This document shows positions 1-11,414 of a stretch of 64,000 nucleotides of DNA, in pieces. Source of the stretch: Voacanga thouarsii (taxonomy: Eukaryota; Streptophyta; Magnoliopsida; Gentianales; Apocynaceae). The stretch spans positions 2,108,001-2,172,000 of the forward strand of contig JANUWF010001272.1 of the NCBI GenBank assembly GCA_026120185.1, read 5' to 3'. Each line of letters begins with the position of its first letter. Position 1 is the first letter of the stretch. The translations under genes and the position numbers were made by a program. The notes under the pieces are model-generated. The model was not told where the DNA came from and did not search any database. It was given only the letters and a program-made list of their open reading frames with translations.

Positions 1-1344
1 CATTGGATGACCTAGCTTTGATATAATCACATAGATAACTATTTAGTGCCAGTGATATAATCTCAATATAGCAAACATGCAAGTATCCTTAGACTTGAGA
101 TCTCCAAGGTACTTTGTTTGTTGAGTATTGTACTTTGATTCTAATCTCCGGAGCTCGATCGAGGGCTGCCTATGGGATGGATATTGGATACATTGTGAGG
201 TAAACGAAAGTAGTTGAGAGGGTCAAGAAATGATTCACCACTCCTAATAGTATGGGTGAATATCTCACGGCCATTTGTAGGAATTACTACTCGAGAAGTC
301 CTTGGCCAAGGCGATTGTGTATTGGAAACAGTTCCAATTGATACACATCTAGAGTAGTGGGTTCCTGATATAAGTACTATTGTATTCGGGCAGAATTAAT
401 TCTGGAGGGAGTTGGCACTAATTCCGCACTCCAAACCGAATGAGATATTCTATGGTGAAAGCAATTAATTGTACTGAAGTTTGTTATTAAAGGGTTCATG
501 TCAAGCCACTTGACTTCCTGGACTCTTGGGTGGTCATGATGTGTTGCTAGATACCAAAAATGATTTGGAAATATGAGTTTATTAATTGATGAATTAATAA
601 ACCAATCCTGATTAGAATTAATATGATTGATTCTAATTAATTATGGATTAATCTCAAAGACGTTTGGATTAATTCATGTTCGGTACCAATTGATTGGAAA
701 ACCTAATAGGTCACACACAATAGAGGATTATAGACTCAAGATGTTATTTGATAACATAGTGGGGTTAATTGAGAGAAAGAAAAGTTGTTGTGGACAAATT
801 ATAATTAGTTATAATTTATGGTCCAAATTGTAATTGTGAGAACTTGATATTTCCAATTATAATTAGAGAATTCTAATAGGATTAGAATTCTCAGTTTTAG
901 CAGGATTTTTTGGTTATATATATGATATAATTGAAACCCTATCAGAGGTTGGATCAACGGACACTCTAGGCAACACACAACCTTCTTTCTTCTCTCTCTC
1001 TCGATTGTTCTTGAGAAACAACCCTAGCCGCCACTTAGATTTTCTGCTAGCATAGAAAACTTCGTGCTTAAGTATTTCTTTGTATGGATTACTGTTAGAG
1101 ATAATCACACACTGTGATTATAGTGGTTAGACGTTCAACTCTCGTGAAGTTGGATCAAGAGGATTGCTGGATCGCGCCTCGACTTGAAGAAGAAATCTTT
1201 GTTCTTCGGACGATCAAACAAAGGTAAAAAGCTGTTACCTTTACTCTATTTATGTCTTGTTTTCTACACAAATGCTGGTCTTGGGATGGTATCTCGTTTT
1301 ATTTTCCACTGCACTGTATAGGATACGAGCCTGAGATACCCAAC
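1..1344 (-). mobile_element. Family C LTR, minus strand, cut by window start
   Basis: Reads as the reverse complement of the C-family LTR seen complete at 49986-51714. Its right end (…ATACCCAACA, 1344) is the inverted LTR start TGTTGGGTAT, and position 1 falls in the inverted segment that reads ATCACTGG…TAGTTATCTATGTG in the plus copy. No coding capacity is visible, so I cannot say whether this is a solo LTR or the edge of a full element lying to the left. The family assignment rests on similarity along its whole length to the other two copies; the superfamily is unknown because no internal region is present anywhere in the window. Confidence 0.85.
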
Positions 1345-1634
1345 AGTGTGTTGGACCCATATTTTATTATTTTTGAAGCAGTTTTTTACATCTTTAATTG
1401 TTTCTTTTGAAATATATAACAATTATTTGAAAGAATTTTGAAAATAATATTAATACTCCTGTTTATTTTCTTCTGACTTCTATAGTTGTCACTGGATATG
1501 AAATTTGGTGTTTGATAACAATAACCATTTTTAATATTAGAATTGATATTATTGTGTTGTTTGATTTTGTTTTACCGTCCCCTCTTGTATGTTTGTGTAT
1601 ATATATGTACGTGTTGTGTGTGTAATATATATAG
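1345..1634. other. AT-rich stretch without recognisable features
   Basis: Flank of the inverted C-family LTR. GTGTG at 1345-1349 would be its target duplication if a partner exists left of the window. No reading frame, terminal motif or repeat that I can match elsewhere in the window. Confidence 0.5.
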
Positions 1635-3789
1635 TGCAATACCCTACCTTTAATTTAACCTAAAGTGGGGAGCATGTCATTCATAAAGCATGAATATATG
1701 TGCATATGAGCATATAATATTAATTTTGCATATAAATATAATTTGTATGAATTATTAGAATTTATGTAATGATGGTATATGAGTGAAATTATTTGCTCTG
1801 GTGATAAGTGGAGAAACTGTGATTAGAATAAGGGGATACAAGAATATTTTGCATGAAAACTATTTGGGGAAAACTATATAGATATATTTATATGTCTACT
1901 TATTTAATAATTAATTTATTGAATTAGGTTGTTTATTTGGAAAGAAGAGGGGAAATTTACTTATATAAAGAATTCTATAGGAAATTAATTGTATTAGGGT
2001 TTCTTATTAAATTCCATTGGGGAAAAAGTAAATTCCCTTATTTTAATTAATTATCCATCTAAGAAAAATGTTGTGAAAAATCTTAGGCTTCTAGAAGCCT
2101 TGTGCTACAACACTTCGGGAGAAAAAGGGGGGGGGGGGGGGAGGGGGAGGGGGGGGGATTTATTTATTTTATTTGGGAAATAGAGTTTGGGGAATATTCC
2201 AAATCCTAACCTCAGAATAATTTCCTCGTATTTCTCCGCTTCTTTGCCACCACAAGGACTCCCTTGACCACCGATCTTGTGAGTCCAAAACCTTCTAGGA
2301 TTTGATTTAATTATGTTGAAAAGCGTAATTTAAGAAGAAACCTAGAGAACTTAGGAAAACTCCCTATTTATACTCTCCTTATTCTTGTCCCTAGTTTAAT
2401 GTTTTTCCTCCCTCAAAATCAGATTTCCTACAGCCAAAACTCCTCCTAGCCGTCCCACCTTCTTCTCTCTCACAAAGCACCAAAATTCTTCTCAAGCAAA
2501 TTATTACTATTGTTGAAAATAAAATTCTGTTCAACACCTTTTACTTTAGACGCCTATTTTGGATTGAAAAATTGAAGTTTTAGGCAAAATCAAAAGCTAA
2601 AAAACATCCTCTTTCTTCCTTAATGTGGATTGAAACAAGTGGAACAAGAGGTAGCATTGAAAAGCTCTTCTTTTCCTTTGAATTCTTTATGCCGCCATAT
2701 GTGGAGAAATTAGTGTTCTTGTTTTATAAACTTCTGATATGTTTTTATTAACAAAAGATGATCAAAGATTGATGTTTATATATCATACTTGCTTAGTACT
2801 TTGAAATGAAACTTTCTTTCAAAGGATTTTTATTAAAAAAAAAACCACATTTTCTCTTTATTTGTTATGTTCATGCAAAGCTGGAATTTTTCTAAGATAA
2901 AAATGATTTCTTGATGGGTTCTTGAAAGATTTTGATATGTTTTCTACAAGGGATGTTGTTGCCTCTCTTTATGTGCACTAAGTATGTGATTTCTTGAATT
3001 AATAAGCCCAAGAAGTTGATTTCTTGAAGTAAAGATTAAACTATATGTTTGCTGGAATTTTTGCAATTTGGCAATAGTTGCTGGTTTAATTTAAAATAAT
3101 ATAGCAAAATAATTTATTTTTGGAAGGCCTTTTGATATTGTTTTCCAGACACATTTATAATTTTATTTATGCTAAATATCATGCAAGAAAACCTTGGGAT
3201 TAATCCCAACAATTTTTAGAAAAACAAGGGAAGGAAAACCAAGTTTATCAGCTTTGCTGTATGTTCTGTTTGAGGTTGATATTTCTTTGTGATAATATAT
3301 GGATTTGGGAAGGGTCAAAACAGAGAAACTGTAGCTTTATGTGTTTAGTTTTAGATTGTAAAATTTCATATTTTTCTGATGTACGTATTTAATTATACAA
3401 TTTTTTCTTTGCTACTAGTCTGTTCGGGACAGAATGCTACAGTAAAGCCTCTGGGCGTGATCAAGGTCTGATTTTCATGTTTGGCCACATGGATTATGTT
3501 CTGTATATGATAGGACAACTCTGTAAAATTTGAGCCCAAATTAATGTGTTTTCATTAGTGCTTTACCTTTACAAAGTTAGATTAAGTTAGCTGGAATTTG
3601 GAAACAGCATTGGTATTTTAAGGAAACTTCCAAAAATTAATTTGTACGCTTCTTCTATGAACATGAACGGATTATATTCATGCGTAGTGAGGTATGAAGG
3701 GCATAAATATAGAATTATTTGATGTAGATTCTTGCTGTAAATGAATATTATTTGGTAAAACCAAGGTGCTGTGAACTAGGTGTACAATG
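1635..3789 (+). mobile_element. Possible older chromovirus LTR fragment (family G)
   Basis: Begins TGCAATACCCTA, closely resembling the LTR starts of element A (TGTAATACCCTG), and continues with a similar purine-rich GGGGAGCATG phrase. There is no internal domain, and the block is cut at 3789 by the start of element A, so only a left part is visible. It includes a G-rich tract and long AT-rich text with no reading frame. Alternative: unrelated intergenic DNA with a chance TGCAATACCC match. Confidence 0.35.
2127..2157 (+). repeat. Poly-G tract
   Basis: Thirty-one bases, all G except two A interruptions, in an otherwise AT-rich stretch. It could fold as a G-quadruplex on the plus strand. Such runs are also common sites of assembly or sequencing length error. 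Confidence 0.9.
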
Positions 3790-5108
3790 TGTAATACCCT
3801 GTTTTGCCCTATCCTAAGAACTTGGGGAATGTGAGTATTGAATAACATATTTCATGTGCATATGAAAATTAAAATACCTTTATCTAAGTATTTGTAGGAT
3901 GTGCATATATATATATGCCCATAATTGTTTTTATGTTCATTTGTGTTTGAGATCGGTTAAATGAACCTATGAAGCCCTTTTTGTTGAGTGAGATGAGATT
4001 ATTTTAGGTTTTGAAATTATGTTGGCATATGAGAAGAGAAGTGAATTTTATTGTATAATGTAGACATAAGGACTGTTGTGGTCTAACGATAAAGGTTTGA
4101 GAATTATCTCTTTTTACCCTATGGCCAAAAATTCCAGCTTGAAGGCCGCCACTCTTGCTTCTTATTCCTAAAAAAAATTAGGAGTTCAAGTTACTCTGCA
4201 ATCATAGGGATAAAATGAGAATTTTATTCATATTAATATCATTTGATATCCACCTATTTCCTAATATCTAATAGCTATTGATTATATATACTAAATATTA
4301 TTTACTAAATCAGATTTTTTGTGTTTTAAATGTTTTATAATTATACTAGTTACCCTAAGAATTTCGGCAGCCTGAAAGGGAACCCCAATTCAGCCGCCAA
4401 CTTGGAGATTAATTCTCCCAAAACTTAGCATTTAAAATATTATAGCTAGAAATTCTAATATCCTTTCGTTATCATATAATAATTATCAAGTAATAATTAT
4501 TCTTGCATATTTTCGATACCACCAGATTCGTAGCATAAAAAAAGTTTGGCTGATTCCCAATTGTCTAAGATATTCGGTGGGCTGAATTAATGCTGAAGAT
4601 AAGAGCATACAATTTTCTTAACACTCCAACTCTAACCTTTTCCATTTAGAGGAATTTTCGCTTATCTAAGGCACCAAACTTCAGCATTCCTTTTGGCCAT
4701 TTTGTACACCCACCCATTCACATGTCCAGAAGAAAACAAAACCAAACCAGATCCTTTCAAGTTTCGGTCAACACAGACACAACCGAAAGCCTTCTCAATT
4801 GCACCAAATCCCAGCAGCATAATTCGGCCACTTTCTTCACAAGTTTTCTCTCAATTTCAGTCAGTCTAGGACACAACAAAGCTGGAAATTTTTTCTCCCC
4901 TCTACTCTGGCAGGCCGAAACACACTAAAGCAGAAGATAGGCTCTCAAATTCCTTGAAATTTTTTATCCTCGTCTTCTCTTTGCTGAGCAGAATTTTCAT
5001 TTTTATAAAACTCTCTTTTCCTTTTTCCGTTTTCAGCAATTCGGTTCTTCTACCGTATTTTCCTCCATAACCAGACGGCAGCAAGCCACCTTCCTAAGCT
5101 GAAAATAC

Positions 5109-5114
<6 letters not shown>

Positions 5115-5159
<45 letters not shown>
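5115..5159. repeat. (TA)n microsatellite
   Basis: About 22 TA units inside the 5' LTR of element A. The matching part of the 3' LTR (about 61620) lacks it, so it arose or expanded after insertion. Confidence 0.95.
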
Positions 5160-5161
<2 letters not shown>

Positions 5162-6289
5162 GAGGAACTCCATAGCCGACTGAAACACAAAGCTAGGAAG
5201 AGAGACTTTCTATCCTAGTAAAACTCCAAACTCCTATTTTATTTCCATCAAGTACAATTCTCATTTGTCCAAGCCACTTCAACACAATCACCATTATTTT
5301 GAACACCATTTTTGGCCAGCGCTCAAACATACGAGCAAAATCAGATATAACCAAAATAGCTTCATCTAAGTCACCAAAACTCAGTGACTTTGGCCATACT
5401 TCATCAAATAAAAACAGCCAATATTTTAATCCTTTGCCAACGTAGGCCGGGCAAAACTTTTCTATCCTTCTGAACATACTAGTTTAATTAGACTACTACT
5501 TTCCCTCAGCCTCTAGGCACAATTTTTTTTTTTTTTTTTTTCGATCAACACAAATTCACATATGCGAACCGAGACTGCAAGTGCTGAACGACAGAACACT
5601 CCTATTCTTTATTCTTAGCCTATAGCCTACCAAAATACTAGAAACAACAACAAGAAGTTTTGATTCCCTCAAGCGTCATTTTTAACCATACCAAATCAAA
5701 GGAAACTGAATTCACACCCACATAACTCTCGGTGTTCATCAGTTCGTTATAGCCAAACCGAAGCAATCTTCTAACTCTCTAGTTGTAAGCCTTCTTTCTT
5801 TTCCATGGTAAAAATGCAGCATTCCCATTCACGAGATCTCTTTTAAGTAAGTTGTTTTCTTTATTTTAACTTCCCTATTACTTTCCCTTTGGACCAAACT
5901 GACTTCCTTCCATCTTCCTTGCAACTATACGGCAGATTCAAGTGATTGTTATCATACCATGTATTTGGGAAGTTTGTGACTGTGCTATGATATATGCTTT
6001 TAGATAAGGAGTACGTCTGAAGTGAGAGACCAAGGCAGTCAAACTTGTATTTCTGTGTGAACTACTTCAAGTAATTGTGTGATTATTGGGAATGCAAGGT
6101 TGACTATTTTTAATTAAAGGCTTTTATACAAACAAGGGTTTAAACGGAAAATCACTTTTTTTTTTTTTTATAAAAAAATTTTACAACAATTTATTTGAAA
6201 CCAATGCTTGCATGACCAAAGTGTTGGAAATGTATATAAGAAGATTGGATCTTAAATGATATAATGAAACGTTGAGTATTCATATGGGT

Positions 6290-6440
6290 AGATCACTAGG
6301 ACTAACCTTTAAAAGATAGGACAAGTCTCTTAGTAGGAGGCCACCTCTAAGAGATGAGCACTACCCAGAAAAGGTGAGAGTTATTGTAGGTCAGGCCGGT
6401 CCGAGCTAGCACCACAGTCCGAATGGGCTGTCATTTCAAG
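6290..6440 (+). other. LTR block conserved between chromovirus families A and B
   Basis: Contains the phrases ACTAGGACTA, GTCTCTTAGTAGGAGGCCACCTCT and GCCGGTCCGAGCTAGCA. The same ordered phrases occur in B-family LTRs at about 23270-23395 and 33010-33140, and inverted at about 18790-18960 and 40310-40450. The surrounding LTR text is not recognisably alike. Conservation across two families suggests a functional part of the LTR transcript (R/U5, start or packaging region); that role is inference. Confidence 0.6.
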
Positions 6441-7054
6441 GTGCACATCCGATAAGTTAGGGTAAGAGATGGAGGATTATCTTACCGAGTGGGTTGTACA
6501 CCCACTTCACTGTGATGCAAAGTTTCACAGTGTTTGTCATGATATAGGATTTCATGGCAATGCTATAATATAAGGTTTCATAGCCCATTTATTTTTCAGT
6601 GGTTTTTATATGTTATACATTTTACTGTGATTTTGGCTTCAATATACCGCTCACTGTTGTTTTTGGGAAAAATGGTTGACTTGCAATCAACTTTTAAGAA
6701 ATGCTTTCTATGTGCATTCATGAAACTTATTTTGTATCTAACAAGAGCACACATAGGATTTACTGAGTTATATTTCTCACTCCTTTTGATGACATATCTC
6801 AGTATCTGCTAGTTTTAACAAGGTCGGGCATTGTTAGAAGATAACTACGTTCAATTTCTTGATTTTACTAATGTTTTAGGAATTGTTATATTTATTTGAG
6901 TTGTGAGTCTTGTAGACAATGTTTTCCCTTGTAAGAATATTTTATTTATTTCTATTTTAGTTTATTATTTACCTAGTTGTAAAGACCCCTAGTCTGTTGG
7001 ATGGGGTGACGTCCTTGCACTTTTTGGATACGTAGGTTGTTAGGGTATTACAAA

Positions 7055-7067
7055 TAACATTAGAGAC
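7055..7067 (+). promoter_or_regulatory. Element A primer binding site (decayed)
   Basis: TAACATTAGAGAC, two bases after the LTR end, aligns with TAGTATCAGAGAC in the same position of element B and with the canonical initiator-Met tRNA primer site TGGTATCAGAGC. Several mismatches show it is no longer a good primer site. Confidence 0.65.
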
Positions 7068-7156
7068 TAGGTTTAGGCAATACACATATAAAAAATGAGA
7101 TTTCTTTATTTAAGTGTTTGATTTCTATACTGACCCTAGTTGTTGTTATGAATAGG

Positions 7157-7648
7157 ATGGCTTGGAGATTTGTGCCAGTGGCAAGTGATTGGCTTTTCAT
7201 ATGTGGACCTATTGCACCACCAGCACTTGTACCCCCTTCGCCAAGCGAGTCTGAATCCATGTCTGAGCTAGAGGAGCCAAAATAGAAGAGTAAGGATAAA
7301 GGAGATGAAGTGGAAGAGTCTATACCTGACCCACTTGTATAGGAAGAGGCTTTGACCCTAGATAGTGATGATCTGGGAGACTTAGATTTTAAGGCACCCA
7401 GAAGTAAATATGAAATGTTTATGGTACAATGCCAGGAGCAAATTAGGCGAGCGAGACTGAGAGTAGGTCTTACTGATGCAGAGATTTCTAGGAGACCTAT
7501 TTAGGCAGTGGGGAACTCTAGTAGGGTTACTAAGAAACCTTGGACCTTAGGATTTGTGGATGGAAAAGGGATAGAATTTTCCAAAAACACTGGGGGTTAG
7601 CTTTATGAGCCTAATACTAAGGATATAAAGAGGAAAAAGAGTGAGTGA
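7157..7648 (+). pseudogene. Pre-gag leader ORF of element A (unknown function)
   Basis: One continuous frame of 163 codons from ATG 7157 to TGA 7646, broken by four in-frame TAG stops that look like former CAG or TGG codons. The product would be acidic and serine-rich in the middle (LDSDDLGDLD near 7355) with a basic stretch (QIRRARLRVG near 7440). Its C-terminal part, GF-x2-G-x-G-x2-FSKN-x-GG-(stop)-LYE at about 7549-7608, matches the C-terminal part of the leader ORF of element B (24158-24622), mostly through synonymous codons, so this was once a translated gene. I recognise no known domain. It lies directly downstream of the primer site and about 340 bases before gag. Confidence 0.6.
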
Positions 7649-7984
7649 ATTGTTGAACTGACCTCATGGTGGAGATTGGGATGCATTTCTTCTTTCTAGT
7701 TAATAAAGGGTGTTCCTTTACTATGTGTTATTTTAGGAACTTCGTTTATGTAAAACAAGGATGCTATGCATGGCTTTTCTCTCTTTTGTTGAATTTTGCA
7801 GTTTGAATAACTAACAAGCCTACTTCTATCAAATGATTACCTATTTAAAAAATTATCTCATTTACTATCTTGCATAAGTTGAGTTTGAAATTTCTATTGT
7901 AGAATACCTATAATTAATTCATACATGATTCAATCACCGTATGCATGCATAACTTATCACCTGAGCAACTTTGTATTATTAAAG

Positions 7985-8711
7985 ATAGTATCAAGACGAA
8001 GAACTATAGTGCACAGCAAAACCACCCAGGAAAGTGCTTCATTAACCCCAGAATTTAGACCTATGCAACACTCCACACTTGAAATAGGAAAGGATTACAG
8101 GCAGAAGCATGAGGAAGTACCTAAAGGGCCTATAGAGGTGACCCTCGGATAGGCTTTCGACAAGATGACAAAGATCTTCCATTTTCTGTCAGAGAAGGCT
8201 AAGAAGAAGAACCTACGAGTGATGACGTAGCTCTAGAGTGATTTCTGAATTTCCAGCCACCGATTTTGTGGAGAAACGGAGCAAGAGAAAGTGGAGCAAT
8301 TGATTGAGCAGATGAAGGATAAATTCTCCACTCTACAATACACTGAGGAGAGAATGGTTAAGTTCGCAGCCTTTAGGCTAAGAAGACCAGTTAATAGTGG
8401 TAACGCATCCAGGAGGAGTGGAGGAGGATTGATTAGGAGTGGACTTGGAGCAACTTCATTGAGGCTTTCAAGGCAGAATACATCCTGCAATGGGTAATTG
8501 AGAAGGAGGATGAATTCTACGGTCTGAGGTAGGGAGGTATGACTGTAGCATAGTATACCACCTAATTCACGCAACTATCAAAATAATACAAGTGCTTTGT
8601 TGATACGGAGTAGAAACGAACAAGGTAATTCGTCAAAGGGTTTAAGGCAGGAGCTAAGAAGGGCTTTAGCACCCTCTCCACCAGCAACATATGTAGCCAC
8701 TGTGGATGCCG
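7985..8711 (+). pseudogene. Element A gag, first part (broken)
   Basis: Capsid-type gag of a chromovirus. Fragments in more than one frame align with element B gag: KFSTLQYTEERMVKFAAFRL (8321-8380) against the DIFATLQYAKEQMVKFAAF segment of B, then GNSSKGLRQELRRAL and ATYVATVDAAN near 8620-8711. Several stops and frameshifts. The reading is cut inside the VDAA motif by insertion of element E at 8712 and resumes at 47773. The start is uncertain because the N-terminus is too decayed. Confidence 0.7.
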
Positions 8712-8890
8712 CTAATAGGGGCTAAAATCACCACTATTTTCCTAATTATTTGAGGTTATTTTGTGATATACTTGTTGAAATAACAAGGCATATTCCTTCC
8801 TATTTGACATTTTGATTGTAAAAAGGAGTTTTAGCAAATTTGTGCAGCTTTGAGTTAAAATTGAGCATAAAGTGAATAATTCCAGAATGT

Positions 8891-9123
8891 ACCTGGTGCC
8901 AGGCCTAGCCAATGGACTAGGCGCCGGGTCTATTCTGGTCAAGCAATAGAAATTGAGCAGCTTTTGGGGAAAACTAGAATAGACCTAGCGCCAAGTCTGG
9001 TAAGTGTACCTAGTGCTGGGTCCATTCTGTCTGCTGATGAGAATAGAGCAAAAAGAGAGCAAAACTCTAGAGGAAGAACAGTGTGTACCTGGCGCTAGGT
9101 GGTCAAAGCTACCCACGCCAGGT
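8891..9123 (+). repeat. Array of six imperfect ACCTGGCGCCAGGT palindromes
   Basis: Copies at 8891-8904, 8916-8929, 8983-8996, 9008-9021, 9087-9100 and 9111-9123, each a variant of ACCTGGCGCCAGGT (for example ACCTGGTGCCAGGC, ACTAGGCGCCGGGT, ACCTGGCGCTAGGT). They lie 120-350 bases upstream of the TATA-like box, so probably in U3. The 3' LTR has the counterpart array at about 46430-46670. Confidence 0.7.
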
Positions 9124-9243
9124 AGGAGTTGGAAGGCGAATAATTTGTGTATGAAATTAGGAATTTTCCAAATGATTTTGGTATTTTTTTGAATCATACT
9201 CGGTCAAGACTTCCTAAGCCACGGATTTAGCATCCAAAAGGCC

Positions 9244-9251
9244 TATAAGAG
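9244..9251 (+). promoter_or_regulatory. TATA-like box of element E 5' LTR
   Basis: TATAAGAG in the context CCTATAAGAGCACAAGAAAACAC. The 3' LTR has TATAAAAG at 46783-46790 in the same context, and family D LTRs have TATAAATAG at the equivalent place, which supports a real core promoter that has decayed here. Confidence 0.6.
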
Positions 9252-10237
9252 CACAAGAAAACACAAAAGAAAAGGAAGATACATGTGGAGGTAGATCCAA
9301 GAGCTAAAATTCCTAATCTCACATTGAAGGAGGAATTTACCCAATTATGGAGGATTGTTCATGAGAGTCTCCAAAGTGGAAGAAAGAGGCTTGTCTATGA
9401 GTGCTTTCTTTTATCTTTATTTTCTTTTCCTTCAACAATTATGTATTCAATCTTTCCATTGTAATTTGACATTGTTTTTGTAATTCATGATTTCTTGAGT
9501 TAGTTTAATATTTTGATCAATTCATTATTTATCTTGGGATTTGATTGCTTGTTTTTCTTATGGAGTTGGTTGATTGATTGTTGTTATTAATTTGCTTGAA
9601 AAAGAGGTTTGTAATGACTTCAATTAATTAGTTTAATATTTGGTATCTCTTAACTTGCTTGAAACATGGGTTAATTGTCTAGAACATTGGTAATCAAATG
9701 TTGGCTGATGATGGATTCGTTGGCTAATTTCATGCTTTAAATCGCCTAGAATATAGGGATTTATATGAGGATTGATTTTAATGCATCTTTTGAATAAGTT
9801 AGTAGAGACATAATATGTTTACTAATTTAACTAAAAGATAGTGATTCCATGGATTGCAAATGAAGTGCGACTATATTAAATCCTTCATGAGGCCAAGATA
9901 ATAATTGATTGTAATATTGACTAAGTGATTCAATATCATGTTTTCAAAAGCTTTTATCTAAATTGCATATTTTCACATTTTTGAGTTGTATATATTTCTT
10001 TATTTTTCTTGTTATTATTTTCTCACTTTATTTGATCGGTTAAACAATGAATAAAAAGTGATTAGTGTGTACTTGTTCATTTGAGGATCGATACTCGTTA
10101 ATTCCCTATGTTATGCTTGCGATGAGTATACTTGCTCGTATGTGTATTTTGGAATTAATGTTTTAATTAAAACTTGATTAAGGGATAGATTTAAATTTGA
10201 TGATTTTTATACACCCAAAATTTACGCATGAAGTTTT

Positions 10238-10255
10238 TTGCACCATTGCCAGAGA
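10238..10255 (+). promoter_or_regulatory. Element E primer binding site (decayed)
   Basis: TTGCACCATTGCCAGAGA, six bases after the LTR end, is a mutated form of TGGCGCCGTTGCCGGGGA, the Asp-tRNA-type primer site typical of Athila-like elements. Better preserved versions occur at 12385 and 55042. Confidence 0.65.
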
Positions 10256-10649
10256 CAATATCATGAAAGTTTGAATTTTATTAATTTAACCGTGTTTATA
10301 TGTCTATATGTAAATATGTGAATATGTATATATATTCCTTGTATGGCTATGTGCTATATTTTGTTTTCTTGTATACTTGTACTTTAATGTCTCTATATGG
10401 TGTACTTCTTTATAACTTTAGTTGTAAATTATCTAACTTATTAATTCTATAATCTCACAATTTTTTGCCTTGTGTAGACCTTACTCTTAGTTTATTACCT
10501 GACAATCCAAACCCGATATAGTCGACCTTGATCTAGAAATCGAGAAAACTCTCACTAGGGTCCGCAAGGTTATAAGCGATAAGGTAAGGAAAGAAATAGA
10601 GGTAAATTAGCCTAACAATGGTGGTAACGGTGGAGTTAACTGGCACATT

Positions 10650-10856
10650 ATGAATAACTTTGTCAAACTCGCAATATCAGGTATGGGCTGTAGTATCACA
10701 AGGCCTAGGATACAGGCCAACAATTTTGAAATAAAACCCAACGTAATCCAAATGATCCAAAATATGGTTCAATTTGATGGGTTACCTGAGAAGGATCCTA
10801 ATGCCAACCTTGCGAGCTTTTTAGAAATTTGTGACACATTTAAAATGAATGGTGTT
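10650..10856 (+). pseudogene. Element E gag, first part
   Basis: Sixty-nine codons open from ATG 10650, including NFEIKPNVIQMIQNMVQFDG and FLEICDTFKMNGV, the hallmark start of Athila-like gag, closely matching D2 gag at 55455-55670. The frame is intact up to the codon for V in NGV, where element D1 is inserted. The target duplication GTGTT is at 10852-10856 and 37609-37613; the rest of the gene resumes at 37614. Nucleocapsid and capsid function is inferred from family. Confidence 0.8.
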
Positions 10857-11033
10857 TGATAGGGCCTAAGTTAGTCATATTTTTCCTAGTTATTTGAGGC
10901 TCTTTTGTGATACATTTTGTTCAATAACTAGCCAAATTCCTTCATATTTGAGATTTTACCTTTGGAAAGATATTTTGTACATTATTTTAGATTTTAAGGG
11001 TAAAACAAAGCAAAAACATCGCAAAACAGACCA

Positions 11034-11285
11034 GAGGCGGTGCCAGACATGCTAGAGGAACCGGCACTGGCCACGTGCTGGTTGCATGAACTTTGAGATG
11101 ACAAAAAGTTGTTGAAATAGGACCGGAATAGAACTAAACTAGTGCCAGCTCTAGTAGCCAAGGCGACGCTGGCTGTACATTGGACAACATTGCGTGGAAA
11201 TCAAGAAAAAATCGATGAACAACAAAAGAAATAGAACACAACCGGTACTGGCTCCAGCAGCCAAGGCGGCACCGGCTATGTCATG
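11034..11285 (+). repeat. GC-rich motif cluster in D1 U3
   Basis: Repeated short GC-rich motifs built around GGCACCGGCT/GCCGGCACTGG and AGCCAAGGCGGC, in a strongly AT-rich LTR. Counterparts lie at about 36249-36495, 53658-53930 and 58954-59205 in the other D LTRs. They are diverged in sequence but hold the same position upstream of the TATA box. Confidence 0.65.
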
Positions 11286-11405
11286 AGGATAAGACGGACT
11301 TTGATCTTTTTCACGCGGTTGTTGGTAATATGTAAAATTTTAGTATCTTCCTACTTTTACTCGGCCAAAGATCTTACACCAACGAGTTTAGGCACTTCCT
11401 AAGCC

Positions 11406-11414
11406 TATAAATAG
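11406..11414 (+). promoter_or_regulatory. TATA box of element D1 5' LTR
   Basis: TATAAATAG in AAGCCTATAAATAGATGG. The box and its context recur in the other D LTRs at 36622 (TATAAATTG), 54050 and 59322, so it is the likely core promoter; transcription would start about 30 bases downstream. Confidence 0.75.

Larger units (their letters stand above)
3790..7052 (+). repeat. Element A 5' LTR
   Basis: About 3.26 kb, from TGTAATACCC to GTATTACA. The start matches the 3' LTR at 53350 (both run into a conserved AAGAACTTGGGGAAT phrase), and the end is followed directly by the primer site. It contains a TA microsatellite near 5115-5159, a block shared with B-family LTRs at 6290-6440 and a U5 phrase GGATGGGGTGACGTCC near 6999 that parallels GGATGGGGCGACATCC in family B. 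Long LTRs are usual for Tekay-type chromoviruses. Confidence 0.8.
8712..10231 (+). repeat. Element E 5' LTR
   Basis: Starts CTAATAGGGGCTAAAATC, where the 3' copy has TGAAAGGGGCTAAAATC, and ends ACGCATGA where the 3' copy ends TGCATCA; the terminal TG and CA are mutated in this copy. Contains an array of GGCGCC-centred palindromes, a TATA-like box and a U5 with GATCGATACTCGTTAATTC. Family E LTRs resemble family D LTRs in overall plan. Confidence 0.8.

Noticed and set aside
1..1344. A host gene near the left edge (frames at 627-833 and 914-1108)
   Set aside because: The whole stretch is the inverted C-family LTR. The frames are not kept in the other two copies.
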